Of a stretch of 64,000 nt of DNA, positions 37,473-50,758 are shown piece after piece (within the stretch, counting starts at the first letter, position 1; every line of letters begins with the position of its first letter). The notes beneath the pieces are model-generated. The model saw nothing but the letters and a program-made list of their open reading frames with translations, was not told where the DNA came from and searched no databases. This DNA is from Paraphysoderma sedebokerense. Taxonomy: Eukaryota > Blastocladiomycota > Physodermatomycetes > Physodermatales > Physodermataceae. Location: assembly GCA_025602915.1 (NCBI GenBank), contig JAHLJZ010000008.1, forward strand, positions 496,001 to 560,000, in the 5' to 3' direction. A program made the translations under genes and the position numbers.

Positions 37473-40400
37473 ATGACTAGCGCGGTGCACCCTGTTCAAT
37501 ACGCCTCGACCGTGGTGACTTATGCTCCTCCTCCCTTGACGAATGAGCCGTCGGCACTGGTGGAATTATCGCTTGCTTGCGAGTATGTTGCTTATTTTTT
37601 GTGCAGCATGTTTAAATTGAATGCTAATGCGAAGGACATACACCTTGACATACACCTTTGTGTCGTTTTTCAAACCTCTTCTGTAGAAATTTGGTGAATT
37701 TGGATATGCTGTCCAAGGTTTCTATCCAGGCCTTTCCTTTCCTCCTCACTCCCTCTCTTCAAAAGATTATTTCTACACAGCTGACAATATTTCTCCTTTT
37801 GCGCCTTTATCCCGGTGTTTCCCATTTCAATTACGCAAATAGAGTGACCCAATAGTAGTGGTATACTTTGAAGAAGCCAAGGGACGTCCATTACTCGAAA
37901 TTGGCAGAACAGAAGTGATAAAGTATGTTATTGTTATTCTGTTTCTTCGTCTGATGAAAACAAAGGGTTTGAGACAGCGAACGAGACATTGCAAGTCTAC
38001 GTTTTGTCAATTTCGTCGCGATAATCTTCTTTGCCTCTTGCCACACCTCTCGTTCGTTCGAGGCCGCGCAACCTTTTTCGTATTTTGTTTCCCTTAGTCC
38101 AGTCGTTTAACTTCTTTTCTCCTGAAAATGATATTATAGAAACAACTTAAATCCAAAATTTGTAACCACTTTCAAAATGAAATACTTTTTCGAAAGTGTT
38201 CAACAATTGGTTCTCCGAATTTATGACATCGATAATAACAGCACTAAATTAGACGACCACGATTTTATCGGTGAAATCGTGAGTATTGTTTTAAACCTGG
38301 AACTCGGAACGAAACTATATACTGATAAATCCTTGTCGTTTCTTTCAGCGATGCACTTTGGCTGATATCGTTAGTTCAAGAGGCGGCCATTTGAAACAGG
38401 AGATACGGTATGTAGAGTTAACTTTCAATTATATTTGATATGCAACATTTTAAATGACATTTCAAATGGATTTAAAAACTTAGCAACCACATCCATCCGA
38501 CACGTAAAAATGGTGTTTTGGTAATGAATGCTGTTGAGTTGACGAAACCTGAGAATATCAAGTATGTGAACATATTCTTCTTCATATCGTCATTTCCTGG
38601 ATGAAAAGTGATGGTGTAACCGATACATAATTTTTAGAATCCAATTCTTAGGAAAAGGACTCGACAAGAAAGATTTCTTTGGAAAATCTGATCCTTACTT
38701 GAAAATCTACAGAATCGTAGACGACAGTATTGATCCCCCCGGTGTCACTTTAGTTCATAAGACAGAAGGTATGCTTAGTGATCAATATTTTATATACTTA
38801 TAGGGAACTTTTGTTGTCGAATGCAATTGGTTAACGATCCTTATGGTTTATGCATTAGTGGTTAAAAATCATTTAAACCCCACATGGGTGCCTTTTGAAA
38901 TTCCGTTGAATAAGTTGGTCGGTAGTGGATTCGGTAGGCAATTCTTATGAATTTGGCTTTTTTTCACATGTTATATTACAGGAACCTGACACTTTGTCAA
39001 TGTACAGATTTATACGGAAGGTCGTTTTACGTGGAATGGTATGTCTTTTATATTTTATCCATTGCCCTAGATGTACACAAGTGAATGATCTAACCTGACA
39101 ACGAATGTAGTTATGACTGGGATGCGCACTCTTCCCATGATCTCATTGGCGTTGCCAAGGTTTTTGTGAAATCATGATTCATGATATACCTAATCACCAG
39201 GTCATTCAACTAACCACTTTCAACATTATTTCATTTTAGATTCGCGTATCCGATCTCTTAGCTCAAAAATCATCATTTACTGTAGATCTTATCAATCCCA
39301 AAAAGAAGTCCAAATCATCGTACAAAAATTCTGGTCTTCTCTGTGTCGGATTAGTCGAATTGACTAAAGATTATTCGTTCATGGATTACATAACCTCAGG
39401 CACAGAAGTGAGTTTTGGTGTCGCCATTGATTTTACAGCTAGTAATGGTAATCCAGTGGAATCTACGAGTCTGCATTTCATTGATCCTAGTGGCGCACCC
39501 AATGATTACATGAAGGCGATTTGGGGTGGTATGTTTTGTTTTCGTTCCACATTCTGTTAAGCATGGATAATGTAATGATTTAATCTAAACATTTGTTGGA
39601 TAAATTACTCTTCTTTATTCATTGATTAGTGGGTAACGTTATCATGCCGTACGATGCAGGTAAATATAAAATATTATATCAGTCTTGGCGTTTGCACCAC
39701 TTTGAAGCGATAAGTTAAACATGTTCTCTCTACTTAACGCAGATAAAAACTTCCCTGTTTTTGGTTTTGGGGCGAAATTTCCGACAAGCGAAATTGCTTA
39801 TCATGGTGTGTATTATAGTTTGATCTCTCCAGATATTTCAATTCACTCACGTTCTTCCTACGTTTCAGATTTCCACGTCAATTTTAATCCAAAGAATGTA
39901 GGTTCTTTTGTCAAGATTATTTGATTTTCCCCACAAAGAACTAACAAATAGAATTAGCCCGAAGTAACAGGGGTCGATGGAATTATGGCAGCGTACCAGA
40001 ATTGTATTCGCAATGTCCAACTTTACGGCCCGACAAACTTTGCGCCTGTCATCCGCAAAATGTCGGCTATTGCGCGCTTAGCGTCCGACTCTGGGCAATG
40101 TTCAAAATATTTCGTCTTACTCATTATCACTGACGGAGAAATCACTGATTTTGAAGATACAGTAGAAGCTATCATCGATGCTTCCGAGCTGCCTTTTTCA
40201 ATTGTTATTGTTGGTATGTTACAAACTAATGAATCATTGGTATTGTCAATCCGGGACTAAATAAAGTATCGCTGACGTCGAACTGTAGGTGTTGGCGCGG
40301 CAAATTTTGATACCATGAATGCGCTCGATTCGGATAACCAGTTACTAAAGAGTAAGAAAGGAAGAGTATGTGCCAGAGATATTGTTCAGGTAAACTTTGT

Positions 40401-40592
40401 AATCCTAACAGTTGTCTATTTTCAATCGGAGACTAACGTCCTTGTATTGATATGATGAAGTTTGTTCCGTTCCGAAACTTTCAAGATTCGGCATACGGTC
40501 CTGAATTACTCGCTCGTGAGGTTCTGGCTGAAATTCCAGAGCAGTTAGTGTCTTATATGAAAACTCATAATATTAAACCTGGAATGAAGTAA
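37473..40592 (+). CDS. Copine, tandem copy 1
   Basis: Copines are cytosolic proteins that translocate to membranes on calcium rise. The order is C2A (NLVNLDMLSK/SDPIVVVYF, NNLNPKF, LRIYDIDNNS), C2B (LGKGLDKKDFFGKSDPYLK, with the Asp ligands, and NHLNPTW) and a VWA/copine domain (FGVAIDFTASNG MIDAS; LLIITDGEITD; FAPVIRKMSAIARLA). The gene is split by more than 15 short introns. The N-terminus is Pro-rich and longer than in copies 2-4 (MTSAVHPVQYASTVVTYAPP). It ends YMKTHNIKPGMK. It is the most divergent copy. It also lacks the intron that interrupts the last exon (before the YMK motif) in the other three. Confidence 0.93.
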
Positions 40593-40936
40593 CTGCATTT
40601 TGATTTAACAGTTTACCTTAAATTGCTATGTTGATCTATGCTGATTTTAATCAATTTGTTGTTGTTATTAAAACTATATAAGCAAATAAACTCCGTTTAA
40701 GAAAATGATTCAGGCTACAATATAAACCAATATCAACGGTCGGCAATTCATTCAAAGTTTGAAGTAATTTTTCGCGTTCAGCACAAGCGCGCACTGCTCA
40801 TGCTCGACCGGTCCTCGTAATGTTGGAACGTCTCCCTCAAAAGTTTTTACTAAAATCTTGCGCTTTAAACTCAAACTCTTTGCAAACTTTAACAATTTAT
40901 AGTCTACTTATCTATCTGCTCAAATTGATATAAACA
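40593..40936. other. Spacer between copines 1 and 2
   Basis: Short AT-rich intergenic region with no gene. It holds the copine 2 promoter. Confidence 0.45.
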
Positions 40937-43849
40937 ATGCCCCACGTAGTATTCCCAACCGGAAAACAACCTTCCTCCCACGTCGAATTGACTGTGTCAT
41001 GCGAGTACGTTTCTTCCGTTTCACCCAAGGCCGATTACTTTTATGACAAATTGCTGACAAGAAGCAATGATTGTTTGTCTCTGTCCTTTAGAAATTTAAC
41101 AAACATGGATGTATTTTCCAAGGTACGGCATGATATTATCTCAGGCCTGACGATACCAATGTATCACTCTAATGTCGAAACGTGTGCATCTCTTCATTGA
41201 TAATATCCTATAACTTGACATTAGAGCGACCCTATGGTTGTGTTATTCTCGGAACCGTCCAAAGGACAACCACTTGTGGAGATTGGCCGCACGGAGAGAA
41301 TCAAGTTTGTATATTTGCTTGTCCGTCTTCATATCGGTGTTATGCTATTTCAGCTTGTTTATTTTTGAGCACACTAACAATTTCTCTATGCTTTTTGATT
41401 CCTTCTCTTGTGATCCCAATAATTTAGGGATAACCTTTCTCCCAAGTTCTTAAAATCCTTCAAAACAGAATATTATTTTGAAATGGTACAACATTTGGTC
41501 TTTCGAGTTTACGATGTTGATGATGCTTCCGCGAATTTGCAGAGTCAAGCGTTTGTTGGTGAAGTGGTGCGTTCAATGTACTTTCAGAATTGCGAGCTTC
41601 TGCGAGAGAGCTCTAACAGCTGATTAAATTGTATCTATGAAGAAATGCACAATGGCGCAAATCGTTAGTTCCAGAGGTGGTGTTTTCAGACGGGACTTGG
41701 AGTAAGTTGCTTTGCGAAATTCTTTCTGAGAACTTCATTTTTAATCAAAGCACTGAATACAACTCTGATTCAATTGATTCTAGGAATCCGAAACATCCGT
41801 CTAGCAAAAACGGGACCTTAATCGTCAACTCAGTCGAGATCACCAAAGCCGAAAAACTCAAGTACGTGAGGGTGTCAAAGTCTGTGGACTGTCTTCAAAC
41901 TAACTTGCAGAACCTTACAGAATCCAACTCCATGGTAAAAATCTTGACAAGAAAGATCTTCTTGGAAAGTCAGACCCGTACCTCAAGGTTTACAGAATCA
42001 TGGACTTGAACGCCAACCCTCCTAGTTTAAGCTTAGTCTACGAAAGTGAAAGTATGCAGTTTAATGAACCCTCCTCTGTCGCAACCACTTTAACGTACAT
42101 TTTGTAGTTATCAAGAATAATTTGAACCCCATTTTCAAGGTACATCTCTGAACGAACTTCTTTCCGTCGAAAAGCGATTGACTGTTTCTTGGTTCTGATA
42201 TGGGCGCAACTCAGGCTTTCGAAATTGATATTAATAAGTTAGTAGGTTCCGGTCAAGGTATGATACTCTTTTTCCCTTCTTAACTTAATGCAAATGCTAA
42301 CCTTTCTTTAGACATTTACAACCGCGCTTTCCTCGTAGAATGGTCAGTCCAGATTTGGTTCCTGCTTGATTTGTCGCCATTAGACTCTAATTTTTATTAT
42401 CATTAGTTATGACTGGGATGCCAATAGTACTCACGATTTGATCGGCCAAGCAAAGGTATGAACTGCATCTCATCTATACTTACAGTCGCTATTAATCAAT
42501 TTTTACATTGCAGATCGTGCTGTCTGATCTTATGACTGCCAAAACAAGTTATACTGTTGATTTAATTAATCCGAAAAAACAAACCAAGTCTGGATACAAA
42601 AATTCCGGTCAACTTTTCGCGACTCAGGTCGATGTCTTGAAAGAGTATTCCTTCCTGGACTACATTTCAAATGGTACTGAAGTCAGTTTAGGTGTCGCCA
42701 TTGATTTCACTGGCAGCAACGGCTTTCCTAGCTCACCGGGAACTTTGCATTATATTGACCCAAACAATACTCCCAACGACTATATGAAGGCTATTTGGTC
42801 CGGTATGGGTTCAATCAGACGTTGTCCGTCGGAGACGTGATTTAACATAAAAAATCTCTTCCTTTATACACCCAGTTGGTCATGTTATTGCTCCATATGA
42901 TATGGGTGGGTTTCTTCTCTTTCTCTTGTTTGACATGCATCGTAATCTCTGATTAATCGATGCTCGATTATCGGGTGTTGCTTTCTGTATGTAGACAAGA
43001 ATTTCCCAGTGTATGGATTTGGAGCTAAATTCCAGAATGGGGAAACATTACACGGTATTTCTCCTTGGTTTTACACCAGTAAGGTTTGCATTGGTTAAAC
43101 TGACTCCACCTGCAATCAGATTTCCATGTCAACTTTAACCCCGCTAGTGTAAGTGCTACACTGATTAGATCCACCAGAATCAGAGAACTCATCCTAATTC
43201 CTATTGGTTAGCCGGAAGTCCATGGTGTTGAAGGAATCCTTCAGGCCTATCAGCACTGTATCCGTAATGTCGAACTTAATGGACCCACCAATTTTGCTCC
43301 TGTCATCACGAAAATGTCCTTAATTGCCCGCGAGCACGCCACTGGTGGACCTCACCCCAAGTATTTTGTTCTTTTAATTATCACTGATGGTGAGATTTCA
43401 GACATGGAAGAAACCAAAAATGCTATTGTCGCTGCAAGCGATTTGCCATTATCTATTGTCATTGTCGGAGTCGGATTCGCTGATTTTGAGGGTATGAAAG
43501 AATTAGATGGTGACGAAAAACAATTGAGAAGTACCAGTGGTAAGCTTGCAACTAGAGATATCGTTCAGGTATGTCATTATTCTATACCTCACCTACTCTC
43601 TGTGTGCCCAAATCACTTATGTCATCACATTACCCTCTTGCGTTGTAGTTTGTACCGTTCCGTCAGTTCCAAGATCCTCAAACCGGTGGACAAGCGTTGG
43701 CGGCTGAAGTTCTAGCTGAAATTCCAAACCAAATGGTGTATGTACAACATCTCTCATCTTCAATTTATCAAGTCTGTTCCAAATTAACAATTCATTCACT
43801 TTCAAGTGCGTACATGAAGGCGAAAGGAATCAGACCTGCAGGAAAGTAA
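40937..43849 (+). CDS. Copine, tandem copy 2
   Basis: Same C2A-C2B-VWA layout and intron pattern as its neighbours. It starts MPHVVFPTGKQPSSHVELTV. C2A has NLTNMDVFSK/SDPMVVLF and VYDVDDASANL. C2B is HGKNLDKKDLLGKSDPYLK across a splice site, with NNLNPIFK. VWA has LGVAIDFTGSNG, LLIITDGEISDMEETKNAI and FAPVITKMSLIAREHA. In the MIDAS the second residue is Gly (DFTGSN) instead of Ala, but the D-T-S ligands are kept. It ends AYMKAKGIRPAGK, stop 43847-43849. Products are predicted to respond to calcium at membranes. Partners are unknown. Confidence 0.93.
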
Positions 43850-44081
43850 AAGATATCTCAAATTCTATATTGTATATAAAGTATATGTTTAGTGCTGGTT
43901 TTGTCGCAATTATTTATCTCAAATAAATCGAAATATCAACAATTAATTTTGGCGTGGTTAACTTTCCCGGTCTCGTGTTTGATCACGAATTTGATTGACA
44001 ACTTTTGAATTGCTACTCTGCGGTTTAAGTCGACTGCTACGGATATAATTTTACAAAAAATATCCAGTGTCAGTTTTAAAG

Positions 44082-47023
44082 ATGGCATACCCCGCACCCC
44101 CAGCAACGACAAGACAGCCTTCATCCACTGTTGAAATCAGTGTGTCCTGCGAGTACGTAAATTGACCCGCCATCGTTCGAAAGGGTTTTGCAAGTTGCAT
44201 ATCAGCTTCTGTCCACAAGTTACTAAACGGATATCTTCATCTTTATTTTTGTCTCTTATTCTGAACCGTTCAAAAATTAAGGAAATTACTCGACTTGGAT
44301 GTGTTGTCGAAGGTATATTTTCCAACAGCATTCCCTCAGATGCGGCGGACTCTACGTTGCGTATGGCTAACGATACATTAATTGTTTATTATTACCCTAT
44401 ATCAATTTCAAATATGATGCCGAATTTTTTTCTTATACGTCGGTGTATTCCCTTTCGTATACTCGTATTCTTCAAATGCTCTTGATACCAACCCGCAGAG
44501 TGACCCTATGGTCGTTCTCTTTCAAGAGCCAGGAAAAGGACAGCAATGGGTAGAACTCGGTCGAACAGAAAGAATGAAGTAATTGTTTTACTTACATCCT
44601 CTATTTCCCTCTGGTTTCGGGCTCAGAGAATTCTAACGTTGAAATCATTTCCACCGACTTAGAAACAATTTAAATCCCAAATTTACGAAAACTTTCAAAA
44701 TGCAGTACTATTTTGAAATGGTTCAAGACTTAGTGTTTCGAGTTTATGACGTTGATAGTAAGACTACGAACCTTGAGAAGCAGGAGTACATTGGTGAAGT
44801 GGTATGCTGTCGCCACAATCTCTATGGTTGCTGGGACTTAAAGGGTTCGTTTCTAACTTATTCTATACTTGAAGAGAACAACAATGGCCCAGTTGGTTAG
44901 TTCCAGAAACGGAGTTTTCCGAAAGGAGCTGAAGTATGTCCTTTTTCGAATAGTTCTGATGATGTCAAACAGCGTCTGACGTATCTGGTGAAATTGTAGC
45001 AATCCCGCATACCCCTCCCGAAGGAATGGTGATTTAATTGTGACCACAGTCGAGATAACTAAACCAGAAACTTTGAAGTTAGTAATTAATTTGACTTATC
45101 GTAGAAAGTCAGGACTTCGAAAAGTTGTCTAACTCCTTAAATGAATTGAACCGTAGAATTCAGTTACATGGCAAGAATCTTGATAAAAAAGATTTCTTCG
45201 GCAAATCAGACCCCTATATTAAGGTCTATAGAATCCTGGATTTGAACACTCAGCCGCCTAAATTGGCTTTAGTGTATCAGAGTGAAAGTATGTTCATTCT
45301 TCTTCCTCATCTTCGATGTGGCGGAATATTGACTTTGATTGCAGTTATCAAGAACAACTTGAATCCATCTTGGAATGCTTTCCATATTGAAATTAACAAG
45401 TTGTTAGGCAGTGGAGATGGTAATTAGAACTTTTCAAAATGAGGTTAGAAAGTAATTGTGACTGATGTGCTCGATTCTATAGACGTGTATTCACGACCTT
45501 TCTATGTCGAATGGTAAGTTTCTGTTCGCAATCGTATATCCCACAGAGTATCGGTATACTAATATGAGATCAAAAGTTACGATTGGGATAAGGATTCGAC
45601 ACATGATATTATCGGAAGCGCGAAGGTAGGCATCAATGCGAGGTCTCGCTTATCAGATTGTTAATTACCATGCCTTAACCCGTATACCAAATTTTGTAGA
45701 TTGTTTTAGCCGACCTGCTTGCACAGAAAACGAATTACACGGTTGATTTGATCAACTCCAAGAAGCAAGCAAAATCAGGCTACAAAAATTCCGGTCAATT
45801 ATTTGCTACTCAAGTCGAGCTCATCAAAGAATTCTCCTTCTTGGATTACCTATCATCCGGAACTGAAGTCAGTTTCGGTGTTGCCATTGACTTTACAGCA
45901 AGTAATGGAGAGCCGTCTAGACCAGGCACATTGCATTACATTCATCCCAGTGGAGCTCCAAATGATTATATGAAGGCTATTTGGTCTGGTAAGCAATTTT
46001 TAAACCATCATACAAAATCAATATCAACAGCCAATTTAATAAATTTCATAACATAATGATAGTTGGACATGTAATCATGCCATATGATACCGGTAAGACG
46101 TTCAGTCAAGCTTAGATGAGTCGTTCTTAAGTTTGACCGCTGTGACATTTAGACAAGAACTTCCCGGTATTCGGATTTGGTGCCCAGTTCACCGACGGAA
46201 AAGTATACCATGGTAAGGCTTTATTGTTATATTATCAGCGAACCGAGTTGCTCACTAAATGGTAATTTTCCCAGATTTCCATGTCAATTTCAACCCAGCA
46301 AACGTGAGTTCAAATTTCTCCTCGGATTTCTTTGGATTTAAATATATGACTGGAGAATATCTTTTAATGTAGCCTGAAGTCCACGGTGTCGAAGGCATCC
46401 TGCAGGCCTATCAAAACTGCATTCGCAGCGTCGCACTATATGGTCCCACCAACTTTGCGCCCATCATTCGCAAAATGTCTACCATTGCCGCGGAAGCATC
46501 GCGTGGCCCTCACCCTCGTTATTTCGTTTTGCTCATAATTACTGACGGCGAGATATCAGATTTCGATGATACAAAGGACGCAATTGTTGCTGCAAGCGAA
46601 TTGCCGCTGTCGATTGTCATTGTTGGTGTTGGTAGTGCTGATTTCAGTTGCATGGATGACCTGGATTCGGATCGCCAAGCTTTAAAAGACAGATTCGGAA
46701 AGAAGGCTGCTAGGGATATTGTTCAAGTATTTACATTATATTTGTTTGAGACTTCTATTCTTGTATTTAATTTTCGTGGATTTTACTTCATGTAGTTTGT
46801 TCCCTTCCGTCAGTTTCAGGATCCCGTCTACGGACCAGATCTCCTCGCCCGCGAAGTTTTAGCAGAGGTTCCAACTCAAGTTGTGTAAGTACTATTTAAT
46901 TAACTAATGTGGGTTAAACTGTTGCCATTGATTGACTCATTTATGTTCTCTTATTCACTTTGCGCTATTTTCGCCAACAGAGCATACATGAAGTCAAAAG
47001 GGATCAAACCTGCTGGCCATTAG
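44082..47023 (+). CDS. Copine, tandem copy 3
   Basis: It starts MAYPAPPATTRQPSSTVEIS. C2A has LLDLDVLSK/SDPMVVLFQEPGKG and FRVYDVDSKTTNLE. C2B is HGKNLDKKDFFGKSDPYIK with NNLNPSWNAFHIEINKL. VWA has FGVAIDFTASNGEPSRPGTL, FVLLIITDGEISDFDDTKDA and FAPIIRKMSTIAAEASRG. It ends AYMKSKGIKPAGH, stop 47021-47023. It is very similar to copy 4 in the VWA part (same LHYIHPSGAPNDYMKAIWS), which suggests copies 3 and 4 are the youngest duplication. Intron positions match copies 2 and 4. Confidence 0.94.
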
Positions 47024-47465
47024 TTGAATGTTTAATATTGTCGAACCAGCAATATCGCATCGAAACGCAGAATGCATATTATTGAAATTTTGCCCTCTTT
47101 TATATATATTTTGAGTTTAAATGTACTTGTCGAGGTAGTTGTAGTTCTATTGATATTATTGCACTGTAAACTGTAAACATCATTACTATCCCCTCTTCCG
47201 TTGGCTGTATTATTAGTCAGGTTATTGAATTAAAACTATACCGGAATTGAGATTACTACTTTCAATTGCGCCGCATTCAATATTTCTTGATAATTATATT
47301 TTTCTCCAAGTAACTTTTTCTTACTAAAATTATCGCGGAAGCTTCGGTCGCGTGCGGACTGCAGAGAGGTAATGCCGGGCTCGAAATAAAAATAGAATCC
47401 TCCATCTATCCATTCCACCACCATTTAGTAGTTTCAAATTCGCCGACGAGCTTATTTTACAAAAC
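47024..47465. other. Spacer between copines 3 and 4
   Basis: AT-rich intergenic sequence holding the copine 4 promoter. Nothing else is seen. Confidence 0.45.
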
Positions 47466-50400
47466 ATGGCATACGCATTTCCCGGAATGATGAAAAATCC
47501 TTCATCCTCAGTCGAAATTTCAGTTTCATGCGAGTAAGTTTCCGAAATTTTGGATTATGTCGAGTCTTTTCGGACAACTTCGAGTTTTCGTTGAGCTTGA
47601 CAAGGATAACGTAACTGTTGTATTAATAAATTGAATATTATCATAGGAAATTAGTGGATTTGGATGTTCTGTCGAAGGTTCGTCGTTCATTATGGGTTCA
47701 GGGATTCTTCTGGATGGTTTCAAGTTATCCCGTATATTAACTTATCCGTCTCTGTCTCTTTCCATACATATTCCACTATTGCACTCTAATGTATGACTGG
47801 CTACGATGTCTCTTTCTAAATTTCGATGATTCTGGTGCAGAGTGATCCGATGGTAGTTCTTTTCCAAGACCCTGGAAAAGGTCAGCCGATTATAGAAATC
47901 GGTCGGACCGAACGAATAAAGTACCAGAACAACGTTTCTTTATTTTTCATTATATCCGTTGCTAATTACATATCTATTCGACAGAAACAATGTAAACCCC
48001 AAGTTCACGAAAACTTTTAAAGTGCAATACCATTTCGAGACTGTTCAAGATTTGCTGTTCAGAGTTTACGATGTTGACACTAATAGTTCAAATCTTCAGA
48101 AGCAAGATTATATTGGCGAAGTTGTATGTCTTCATTTCAATACACTGATTTTGCCAGTGACAATTGATGTGTTTATATAGCTAACGTTTTGGGTCCTGTT
48201 AGCGCACAACTATGGCAAATTTGGTCAGTGCAAAAGGAGGCGTCTTTAGGAAAGAATTGATGTATGTCCTATTTACTTCCCATTTCGATTGTCATTTCTT
48301 TTATTGGTGATAACAATTTTGGATCTATATAACAGGAACCCGGCATACCCATCTCGAAAGAATGGAACATTGGTTGTAACTACAGTTGAGATAACGAAAA
48401 CCGAAAGCTTGAGGTTTGTATTATCAATTTGAGACATCAGCTGATGTGTTCTGTTGTCTCATTGGAAGTTGGTCAAATAGAATACAATTTCACGGGAAAA
48501 AACTGGACAAAAAAGATTTGTTCGGCAAGTCCGATCCATATCTCAAGATCTATCGAATCCTCGACTTCAATGTGCAACCACCTAAATTGGCTTTAGTGCA
48601 TGAAACTGAAAGTATGCACTTCTGTGTTTCTTTTTGCTCAGTCTGATAATGACTAACGATTTGCTTTATGCGTGATAGTAATTAAAAATGATTTGAACCC
48701 GCTATGGAAAGTACGTACTACTCTGAAACATCACTCAACGATGCTGTCAATCGCACTAACATCATCCTATTTTCTTGTAGCCATTTCAAATTGAGGTCAA
48801 TAAACTTCTTGGAAGCGGTGACGGTGAGCACATACATAAGTCTGTGCGGGTGCATCGTTCCCCTTGACTAACACAACGATTTCAGACGTCTATAATCGGT
48901 CATTTTACATAGAATGGTTTGTGTCGAACTATTTGTGAACATTGTGTTTGTAGTCGGCTAATCATTACCTTGTTAGTTATGATTGGGATAAAGATTCGGA
49001 TCATGATCTAATAGGAACTGCCAAGGTGTGATTTTAATTCTTGTTAATCGATTCCAATTTTCTGTTCTTCTTCCTTGACCTGAATTCACTGTAACCCACC
49101 ATCTATTCAGATAACGTTTTCAGATCTACTGGCTCAAAAGACATCCTTCACCGTAGACTTGATCCATCCCAAGAAACAATCAAAATCAAAATCTTATAAG
49201 AACTCGGGTCAGATTTTTGCCACTCAAATTGAAGTAATCAAAGAATTCTCTTTTCTGGACTATATTTCTTCAGGCACAGAATTGAGTTTCGGAGTTGCCA
49301 TTGATTTTACAGCCAGCAACGGTGAACCGTCGAGACCTGGAACGTTGCATTATATTCATCCCAGTGGTACCCCTAACGATTACATGAAGGCGATTTGGTC
49401 CGGTACTGTTCCTTCCCTCTTGGCCATATCATTCGAGAGAGAGTCTTCTAACGAGCGATTCTAATGATCACACAGTTGGACATGTAATCATGGCTTATGA
49501 TACTGGTAAGAATCTGTTATTCCACATGATCAGGGACTTCGCCCGTGTCTTAAGATTTATCTATAACTTATCTCAACTGATCGTTTTGCAATTTTATTAC
49601 TCTGTAGACAAGAATTTCCCGGTATTCGGTTTTGGCGCTCAATTTACTGATGGAAAAGTTTATCATGGTAAGCACTTATCTGTAGATTTGATTGCTATGT
49701 CACATGCTAACTCGCAGTCGCCACGCAGATTTCAATGTGAACTTCAACCCAGCAAATGTATGTGTTTATCATTTCTGTTTTTCAAATATTTGGTTAATTG
49801 ACCTTGAGTTTTCCTATTCCACAGCCGGAAGTCCACGGTGTCGAAGGTATACTCCAAGCCTACCAACACTGTATTCGCTCAGTTGCACTCTACGGTCCCA
49901 CCAACTTCGCACCTATCATTCGTAAGATGTCCACCATCGCTCGCGAATCGACCCTTGGAAATCAACACCCGCGGTACTTTGTACTACTCATCATCACTGA
50001 TGGCGAAATATCAGATTTAGACGATACAAAGGAATGTATAGTTTCTGCCAGCGACTTGCCGTTGTCGATAGTCATTGTTGGTGTGGGAAATGCAGAATTT
50101 CAAAGCATGGATGAATTGGATTCGGACCGTGAAATGTTGATGGATAGAAATGGGAAACGAGCTGTCAGAGATATAGTTCAGGTAAATCTGACATGTTTTC
50201 ACTTGAAGTCTTAGCTATTTGCAAACAATTGACGCCTCTGTTATTCTTCCTCTAGTTTGTACCGTTCCGCCAATTCCAGGACCCGGTGTACGGTCCTGAA
50301 CTCCTAGCTCGCGAAGTCCTAGCAGAAATACCAAACCAAGTAGTGTAAGTTCCTTTTTTGCAACCAATCAATCGTTAGATTGTTTTCCCTGTTTGCGCAC

Positions 50401-50476
50401 TAAAAGTTTTCATGCTTTGATATTTCAATACAGTGGATACATGAAATCAAAAGGGATTAAACCTCCCGGTCGTTAA
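47466..50476 (+). CDS. Copine, tandem copy 4
   Basis: It starts MAYAFPGMMKNPSSSVEISV. C2A has LVDLDVLSK/SDPMVVLFQDPGKG and FRVYDVDTNSSNLQKQDY. C2B is HGKKLDKKDLFGKSDPYLK with NDLNPLWKPFQIEVNKLL. VWA has FGVAIDFTASNGEPSRPGTL, YFVLLIITDGEISDLDDTKE, FAPIIRKMSTIARES and FVPFRQFQDPVYGPELLARE. It ends GYMKSKGIKPPGR, stop 50474-50476. All metal-binding residues are intact, so all four copies look functional. It converges on subtilase 2, only 282 bp away. Confidence 0.94.
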
Positions 50477-50758
50477 CAACCGAAACTGTGAACCAAAAGA
50501 CTTATTTATTACCTTATAAATTACTCATATGATCATGTCAGACCGGAATTCGAATAAACTATTGTAAAATTGAAAATAAAATTTCTATATATTCTATAGA
50601 TGGATTTACAACTGACAAGTGATTATGCATGAATGTTACTATACAACTTTAAAGGCGTCTAGGTCTAAACAAAATTCCACATATACTAAAACATCGATCT
50701 TAGTTCTACCATAAAACTATTTATACAAATGCCTTAAGATTCTACAATCTAACTAATT

